Source: Asterionellopsis glacialis (taxonomy: Eukaryota; Bacillariophyta; Plagiogrammaphyceae; Rhaphoneidales; Asterionellopsidaceae). Taken from it: a stretch of 49,178 nt of DNA. The translations under genes were made by a program, and so were the position numbers. Below, piece by piece: positions 43,274-49,178 of the stretch. Under the pieces are notes generated by a model. It was not told where the DNA came from and searched no databases. It was given only the letters and a program-made list of their open reading frames with translations. Where the stretch lies: the NCBI GenBank assembly GCA_014885115.2, contig WKLE02006692.1, positions 1 through 49,178 of the forward strand, in the 5' to 3' direction. Each line of letters begins with the position of its first letter. The first letter of the stretch is position 1.

Positions 43274-44306
43274 TTTTACTTTTTAAAAACAAAATAATTA
43301 TTTTCAACATTTAGTGTATCCTTTGGGAAGTGCTTTTTATCATGCTCTGACGATATCGAGAAAGGGACGCATCGCATTTTGACATTCGAATGCCTGGGCA
43401 ACTTTCACGCTGTATTACGATTAGTCTCAAAAATTGATTTTAAATTAGAAATAATTTATTTTCTGGCTAGTAATCTTTTGCAAAGAATTTTGATAACATG
43501 TGTCTTCGCAGACTGCTGGTCCAAGAAGAGAGGCACACTTCATTTCTCTTGAAGGAATTTTATTTTTAATTCTTTGTCTCAATATGGTATTTTGATTCGG
43601 AACTGAGAATTATACTTACGAAGGTAAGATTAGTAGCTTGGGTTCAGAGCTTTACCTGTATGGGTAGAATGTCTCTGAAGAAAGCATATGTGTTAATACT
43701 GCGGTTGCTGCAGCTATAACCCACGAAATCCCATCTCTTTGAAAATAGAATATTTCTTTATTCATTCATATTGTGATGCGTTTCAAAGTGGTGATGACGA
43801 CGCATGTACCAAATTATCGAAAAAATGGCATTAATGAATTCGATGTAACAACGTAGAAGGTTTTATTTCTGCATCAAATGACAGCCATTCGTTGCATATC
43901 ATTATAAGTTTGTTACCGCGCCTTCGGAAAGAATTTGCGTAGGCTGATTGGCAGGCTACTAATGCGAAGTTAACAATGTCGTCTGTCAGTTGCGATTCGC
44001 CGATTCTTACTGAATGCGTTGTATCAGACGAAACATGCATCGAGGTAATTCAGCCAAAGAAAGTGCACCAGGCAGATCGATCAAGTTTGCAAAGAAAAAA
44101 ATTCCAAACACGATTAAAATATTTTTTCTTGTCGAGGGCGGGAAAAGAAAATCTTGCCTCTCTCTTCCATTTACTACTTCCGTCGATGACAGCTTTTGTG
44201 TATTCTATAAAATTATCGTATATTGTTTGTAAGGATCATCAAATGGAAAGAATGAAATGCTCCCATGTAAAAAGAGTTGTACCCAAAAATAGGAGGTGAC
44301 GTCTTT
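43274..44306. other. Convergent intergenic region
   Basis: About 1 kb between the HisRS stop and the minus-strand gene ending at 44307. A 107-codon plus-strand frame from 43976 has no recognisable feature. Nothing else is seen. Confidence 0.45.
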
Positions 44307-44843
44307 TTAGATCGTTGGTGCGTCATCAACGTTCACATCAGGGAAGGAACTTTGTTTTTGCATGACATGTTTTGAATGTTCCGTCGCCTTGGCATGCATT
44401 TCATGATGACAATCCAAGTCATTCACATGCACAATGTCAGCATGAGCTTCGAACATTCGTGCAGCGGCAAGAACACCTGAATTGAATCCATGATAAAAAT
44501 CACCATCATCACTACGAAGTTTTTCGATCTCATCACGATGTTCTTCTGATTTGTCTAGGAACTTCGACGCCTCATGGTTGGGGAAGCGGCAACGATTTCT
44601 TGCGTACCATACAAGTTCATGCCTCATTTTGGAATGGTCTTGCGCAGCATTCTTCAAAGCCTGCAACGCATCAGTAAGAATTTTATTTTTGGCACGAAGA
44701 GCAATGACTTCATCTTCGAGGGAATGAGTTGGTGAAACTGGAACGTTCACAGTAGACTTGACGCTGTGTTGATGTTTAGAGGCTGGAATTTTGTCTGTAG
44801 ATATAAGAGAATGCATAATCGACGTTCTATTGTAAGTGATCAT
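44307..44843 (-). CDS. Coiled-coil hypothetical protein
   Basis: A single exon of 178 residues; start ATG at 44843, or ATG at 44816 nine codons on. A heptad-like segment (LEDEVIALRAKNKILTDALQALKNAAQ) near residues 42-68 predicts a coiled coil. HELVWYARNRCRFPNHEASKFL and FYHGFNSGVLAAARMFEAHAD follow, the second probably an amphipathic helix. The C-terminus is His/Lys-rich (HHEMHAKATEHSKHVM). No targeting signal is seen. The family is not recognised. Confidence 0.55.
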   Translation of the reverse strand: MITYNRTSIMHSLISTDKIPASKHQHSVKSTVNVPVSPTHSLEDEVIALRAKNKILTDALQALKNAAQDHSKMRHELVWYARNRCRFPNHEASKFLDKSEEHRDEIEKLRSDDGDFYHGFNSGVLAAARMFEAHADIVHVNDLDCHHEMHAKATEHSKHVMQKQSSFPDVNVDDAPTI

Positions 44844-45646
44844 GAATCGAGATCGCTTATTGTTAAACAGATATCATTTTTTTGGTTCGCATTTTTTGGG
44901 GAAGAAGAATCTTCAACAAAATATGACGAAAGTATACAGACAAGGAACACAAAAAAACTCACCCTCACTTTTGCTGGAAGTTTTTGATGAAACAACAGCT
45001 ACCATATTGTTTAAAGATGGGTAAGTATATGGAATAATTTACTCTTTGAACAATGAAAATGCACAGGTCAGTCCTATTGGAAAAAATGAAAGAAGCAAGG
45101 ATGGAAAAAAGTCTTGTAGTCGTACTCCGATTTCTCAATTTTGTGGCGACCTTCATTTCAAATATTTGACACTTTTCATTTTCACTTGGTTGCAATTGTA
45201 GTTTCTTTCTACATACGTTGCTTCAGTACCAACCTCTACGTCTATTTTTTTGGTTAGTTTGGGAACTGGCGAACTCTATTCAAGCATCAAGGGCCAATTT
45301 GACGCGTTTACACGTATGTTCTGTCAATGTACGAGAGCTAAAAATATCGCAAATTTGCAATTGCAGAATGGCAGCAAGGGACCCTCTGAGGATCAAGTAA
45401 ATTTCGTACATATTCCAAGGGGATCCCATCATTCATGAGTCATGCGCAATCATGCAATACCAGGTACAGCTAAGTAGGACCTACATTACCAAGTACCATG
45501 TTAAATGTACGTACTACCAATACTGGTAGTCCTACCAGTTAGCGGTACCTGTTACCTGCTACCTACCAGGTACCTTGTTGATGAAGAGGAAAACACAGGA
45601 AGTGGTGTTAAACATGACGTAATTAATTTATGAGGAATGTTTGACA
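44844..45646. other. Region between coiled-coil gene and retrotransposon
   Basis: No gene is supported; short frames at 45218-45438 look random. It carries a GTAC cluster at 45457-45575. The 3' LTR of the retrotransposon should lie here, possibly beginning at the TGTCAAACATTCC (minus strand) just after the stop codon, but the second LTR is outside the window and the end cannot be proven. Confidence 0.4.
45457..45575. repeat. GTAC-palindrome repeat cluster
   Basis: Contains ATACCAGGTACAG, ACCAAGTACCATG, TGGTAGTCCTACC, GCGGTACCTG and ACCAGGTACC. It lies within 75-190 bases of the retrotransposon ORF end, so it may belong to the LTR or to the host DNA. Confidence 0.7.
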
Positions 45647-48600
45647 TTATTCTGCTGGGGTTTGAATCCGAGAACCGTTTTGGCCGTTATACTTCCAGTT
45701 GCTCTTCTGATAACGGTCAGGGATGCTGACGTCAGTCCATGGCTGGCCGGCGTGTTTCCGGGTTCCCAGATAGGGGTTAGGCCGGGAATCAGCACACCCT
45801 CGCAGGAGAGATGGAAGTGCGGGAAGTTCGGTTTTGTTCGTGCGTGTAGGAATAGTTGGTGTCAATTCGTGTGTCATCAATTGTTCTTTTTGTGATTTCG
45901 TATCTTGTGGTGTGTTCAAAATTACCTTGCGCATCTCGCGGTGGTGGTAAATTGGGTGGTGCTTCGTGTAATAATCCGCGATGTTGCTGCGGCCGGGAGC
46001 CCAGAAAACATGGAATTGTTGTTGGTCAATGCGATCTTGTACCCAATAAAATCGCATGTCCATTGCTTTGGATCTGACTTGTTTGACTGTGCGGTTCGCG
46101 ATGCCGCACGCAGTTGAATTGTCGACTTGTACAGGGGTCGCCGGTTGCGGGTGCCCCATTTCGATGAGCGCGATGCGGATGGGCACAGCTTCCTTGCAGT
46201 TAAGGAAGAGTGCCCCCATTTCGGACTCCGCGGCGGATGACATAACGTGGCGTAAGATCTTGGCGATGGCGAGGATTGGGCCATTTAGGGTGGCTGGGTG
46301 TTTGGAGGGGTGGCCATTGAGGAAGAAATGGCCACCTGCACGACTGCGGGCGTCTGCTTCGGTGAGATACGACGCGTCGCTGTGGACGTGTAGGATCATG
46401 TCGCTGGCGTGAAAACATAATTGGGCGTCCGGATGTGTGGCACAGTAATTGAGGAAATGTACCATTTCTTCAGCTGTGGCTTGGGTACCCTTGGATTGGG
46501 ACGATCCGAGGCGGTTTAGCTCATGGAGCATGGTCGGGTCGACGGCGCGGGCGTAAAACAAGAAGGTGCCGACAACTTGTTGTAATGTGAGTTTCTGCGT
46601 AGGGTCGAGTGGATCCGTTGTATCGATGGTGCTGAGTTGGGGTTGCGTAGAATACGTTGGGGCTGTGTAATGGGATGGTGCATGGAATGGTCGCTGTGTG
46701 GTGGGGTGCTGGAATTTGTGCAGTGCATTGCGTACGTATCCAGGAATGGATAAGTAGACGATGCCATGTTTGTAATGCCATTCTAAGGTAACCCCGCAGT
46801 AGAGTATGCCGTCCCAGTCCACGGTGCATTGATAATACGTGGAAATACTGTCAATAAGGTGTTGGGCGTCAGCTCGGTTTGTATATTTGACGCCAAAATC
46901 ATCGACCACTAGGCAGAATTTGATGTTGCGTGTTTCGTGTCGCCAGAGGCCGTGGGTGTGGCGTACTGGGGTGTAGCCATGCTTGGCTAAGTTTGCAATT
47001 AATAATTCTTGGGCGATGATGCCCGCTTGAGGTAAGCCATACATGCCACGTCTTATTTCGATGTAGACGTAGCCGTTGTTGACCTTGTCTTTTAAGTTGT
47101 AATGTTGAATGATTTCTTCAGGGATAAGTGAGATGTGTAGGCGCATATATTCATATCGCTTCATTGGGGTGCCCAAATAGAAATTTTTGATGTCAATGCC
47201 CATAAAGCGGGCACGGCGATTGGATATTGTGCTGTTGATGAGTAATTTGGCGGTTGTGAGGTCTGCAGTTTTTGCACTTGTGTTGCCGGGGTAGTCGATT
47301 AGATTACCACCGACGGTCAAGCGGGTGCGCTCTGGTTCAGCCTTTTGCGGTCGTATGTCGGTAACAATACGACCGTAAGTTACCACACGGTCAGCGGGCA
47401 CTTCATGTTTGTGAATAAAGAAACAGGTGTCGGTGCCGACTTGGTCACGAATGCCTTGGGCAAGGCGGCCTAACTCATTTGCAAAAGAGCGTTCCCAGGT
47501 AGGTTTCTTTTCAGGTATTTTGATTAAGTCTCTGTACTCTAATGTTTTGCCTGTAGTTTCGTCTATAACTGCGTTGCAGATTTCAGGCATGAAGTGTTCA
47601 GGGATAAACATAGTTGGTTGTGTGTCCATGTTGACCGGTATGGGATGGGCGTTCGGTTTAATGGTGGCTACGTGATTGGCATATTGCACGGGAAGGGGCG
47701 GTGCTGAGACCGGGTTTGTGCTTGCTGCTGTGGTGGGTACGGTTGGCATGTTACGGGGTGTGGCCCCCGGGGTTTTGCGCACCCTCGGAGGTAAGCTAGT
47801 GGTATGTTTGCGATAAGTGTTGGCAAATATTGTGGCTAACTGTGTTAATGCCTCCATGCGTGTGTTCGTATCTTTGGTAAGGGGTCCTGCAACGTGTGTG
47901 TGTTGGAGCGCCTCGATGAGTTGTTTAGCGGCGTGAATGGCTGCATCCGTGGACGACGTATGTGGCATGGGAACATGTTGTGGGAAAAATTCGACGGTGT
48001 CCGCGACGCGGGTGCTGTTGAATTTGTTAATGTGGACGGTGTGGCATCTATAGTGTTCCATGGCGGGTCCGAGATACCACCCGTCGACCCCGTGGGGTGC
48101 CCAAGAACCGCGTTGGTGTGCTTTTTCGTGAACAATGACCTGAGTCCCTGGGGGTGCGAGGGGCGTGCGGTTGTAATCGAAGGGACCGTTGAGGTAATCA
48201 TACGCTGAGATCTTGGGGTTGATGCGGGTGGCACGTAACATGTTGAGGGTCATTTGGGCATGTGGTAATAATTCTGGCCAAAGTCGCATGGGAAACTGTT
48301 TATCTGTGGAGCAGAGGATGGCAATGAAATGATTTTTGAATGTTCGGATAGCCCGTTCGGCGGCATTGCGGCGATGAATATGTGGCGGAGCCAGTTGGAA
48401 GTCAATGCCATGGTCCCGTATTTGAGTTTTGAGGGCTGTCGAAGCTTCGTTATCTAACTTTTGCAATTTGGGTGTGCAGCCTCTGGTGCAGAGGTATTGG
48501 TGGGCATCATTGTATACCCGTACATGCTCTTGTGCAGTGCGATTGCGCATGGGGCGTACGATGATGGCGTTAGAGTCAAAGTCGTACAATACGAAGAGGT

Positions 48601-49178
48601 ATTTGAAACCGTCCGAAGAATGGATAGGGAAGCGGCCAGTGAGGTCCGTAGCTATTTCGTGGCGGAGGTCATAGGTGGTGGCAAACACATGATGTGTACG
48701 TTCGTCGATGGGCGTGGTCGGTGTAAAGTCATCAGTGTCGTTGGGCGTGCTGGTCGGTTTGGGTTGGGTAGATCGGATGTGTTGGCGTTGTTGGTCTTGG
48801 TGACCTTTGATGGTTGCGACGGATTTGGGAAGATGGTGCTTGACAGCTTCGCATGTGAGGTTGGGCCAGGATGCGTAATGGCCATTTTGTATGGCTTTCA
48901 TCCATGTGGATGTTACGGGGCTACCGGCTGCTGCGTGCATGTACTGTATGGCAGCACTGAGACGGGTGTGCTCGTATACATTGTGCAGGGCGTGTGTTGT
49001 AGGGGGTGGAAGGGCTCCTGTATGGCGGGTGTTTGTGTCCTGGATTGGAATTCGCCACAGGCGGGTGGCTGGGTCGCGGTATCCAGTTAAAATGGTGTCG
49101 CCATTAAGGGTGACGTGTACGTCGTGGTTGGTGAATGTGGCGTTACATCCGGCGTCACAGAGTTGGCCGATGGATAGT
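45647..49178 (-). CDS. Ty1/copia-type retrotransposon polyprotein, integrase-RT-RNase H (partial)
   Basis: An uninterrupted frame runs from the right edge to the stop at 45647; an ATG at 48940 is internal, since the frame stays open to 49178. At the edge it reads LSIGQLCDAGC, the segment after the aspartic protease, then a pre-integrase region (YMHAAAGSPVTSTWMKAIQ). The integrase has IATDLTGRFP, KLDNEAST and RRNAAERAIRTFK. The reverse transcriptase follows with MGIDIKNFYLGTP, YGLPQAGI and VVDDFGV, the catalytic Asp pair intact. RNase H has HVHSDASY, SAAESEMGALF, VDNSTACGI and SNIADYYTKHHP. The order integrase before RT is the copia order. Gag and protease lie outside the window. No stop or frameshift is present, so it could be recently active. 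Its G+C is higher than that of host genes. Confidence 0.92.
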   Translation of the reverse strand, partial: LSIGQLCDAGCNATFTNHDVHVTLNGDTILTGYRDPATRLWRIPIQDTNTRHTGALPPPTTHALHNVYEHTRLSAAIQYMHAAAGSPVTSTWMKAIQNGHYASWPNLTCEAVKHHLPKSVATIKGHQDQQRQHIRSTQPKPTSTPNDTDDFTPTTPIDERTHHVFATTYDLRHEIATDLTGRFPIHSSDGFKYLFVLYDFDSNAIIVRPMRNRTAQEHVRVYNDAHQYLCTRGCTPKLQKLDNEASTALKTQIRDHGIDFQLAPPHIHRRNAAERAIRTFKNHFIAILCSTDKQFPMRLWPELLPHAQMTLNMLRATRINPKISAYDYLNGPFDYNRTPLAPPGTQVIVHEKAHQRGSWAPHGVDGWYLGPAMEHYRCHTVHINKFNSTRVADTVEFFPQHVPMPHTSSTDAAIHAAKQLIEALQHTHVAGPLTKDTNTRMEALTQLATIFANTYRKHTTSLPPRVRKTPGATPRNMPTVPTTAASTNPVSAPPLPVQYANHVATIKPNAHPIPVNMDTQPTMFIPEHFMPEICNAVIDETTGKTLEYRDLIKIPEKKPTWERSFANELGRLAQGIRDQVGTDTCFFIHKHEVPADRVVTYGRIVTDIRPQKAEPERTRLTVGGNLIDYPGNTSAKTADLTTAKLLINSTISNRRARFMGIDIKNFYLGTPMKRYEYMRLHISLIPEEIIQHYNLKDKVNNGYVYIEIRRGMYGLPQAGIIAQELLIANLAKHGYTPVRHTHGLWRHETRNIKFCLVVDDFGVKYTNRADAQHLIDSISTYYQCTVDWDGILYCGVTLEWHYKHGIVYLSIPGYVRNALHKFQHPTTQRPFHAPSHYTAPTYSTQPQLSTIDTTDPLDPTQKLTLQQVVGTFLFYARAVDPTMLHELNRLGSSQSKGTQATAEEMVHFLNYCATHPDAQLCFHASDMILHVHSDASYLTEADARSRAGGHFFLNGHPSKHPATLNGPILAIAKILRHVMSSAAESEMGALFLNCKEAVPIRIALIEMGHPQPATPVQVDNSTACGIANRTVKQVRSKAMDMRFYWVQDRIDQQQFHVFWAPGRSNIADYYTKHHPIYHHREMRKVILNTPQDTKSQKEQLMTHELTPTIPTRTNKTELPALPSLLRGCADSRPNPYLGTRKHAGQPWTDVSIPDRYQKSNWKYNGQNGSRIQTPAE
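45647..49178 (-). mobile_element. LTR retrotransposon, Ty1/copia superfamily (3' part)
   Basis: This is the 3' part of the element whose pol frame is described above. The 5' LTR, gag and protease lie beyond 49178. The frame is rich in CpG, unlike the decayed island at 10520-15745, so it has not suffered the same mutational loss. Confidence 0.85.

Noticed and set aside
43976..44299. 107-codon plus-strand frame
   Set aside because: A second frame is open over the same bases and neither shows domain-like sequence.
45856..49090. Long frames opposite the copia pol gene
   Set aside because: They mirror the GC-rich pol coding sequence and contain no domains, while the pol frame has all its motifs.
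1..49178. CRISPR arrays, rRNA, tRNA and bacterial-type operons
   Set aside because: No regularly spaced repeats, conserved rRNA segments or cloverleaf candidates were seen. The genes are spliced and individually placed.

Overview
The window reads as nuclear DNA of a photosynthetic stramenopile, most likely a diatom. Genes are broken by short spliceosomal introns with GTAAGT, GTACGT or GTGAGT donors. The cyclophilin at 18731-20575 begins with a signal peptide ending in an AFAP motif, the diatom plastid-entry signature. The genes are a plant/algal mixture: a TLP40/CYP38-type lumenal cyclophilin, a plant-like histidyl-tRNA synthetase, PP1 and RRP4. A Ty1/copia-type retrotransposon runs off the right edge. 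No rRNA, tRNA, CRISPR array or prokaryotic operon was seen. The species cannot be fixed from this sequence.

Layout, left to right. 1-971 holds a small composite repeat. 972-5590 (-) is a five-exon SMARCAD1/Fun30-like SNF2 remodeller, divergent from a GT25-like glycosyltransferase (6513-7493). 7796-10037 (-) is a four-exon membrane protein with the VWA plus Cache layout of calcium-channel alpha2delta subunits. 10520-15745 is a foreign-looking island almost without CpG, carrying a decayed Mutator-like transposase and other broken frames. 15946-16659 (-) is a small mitochondrial-type protein and 17899-18713 an uncertain small gene. Then come the cyclophilin, a VTT/DedA membrane protein (21260-22423), exosome RRP4 (23322-24239), PP1 (24966-26194), a probable lumenal protein with a CcmI-like C-domain (27354-28139), and a secreted protein whose mature form would begin with His (28545-29345).

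The region 30354-33085 is unusual. Two tandem paralogues of an unrecognised family flank a longin-SNARE-like gene whose zero-layer Arg is replaced by Asn and whose C-terminus is a glycine-rich hydrophobic hairpin. After it come an alpha-hydroxy-acid dehydrogenase with a disordered N-terminal extension and a C-terminal membrane segment (33261-35211), a dense GTAC-palindrome repeat cluster (35538-36070), an unrecognised helical protein (36900-38351), a small membrane protein, HisRS (40374-43273), a coiled-coil hypothetical protein and the retrotransposon.

Exon joins were derived by hand from splice sites. For the eight multi-exon genes the summed exon length is divisible by three and the protein reads through. 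Genes are individually transcribed, often as divergent or convergent pairs. The most unusual points are the sharply bounded CpG desert, the paralogue/SNARE trio, the CcmI-like lumenal protein and the GTAC palindrome clusters between genes.
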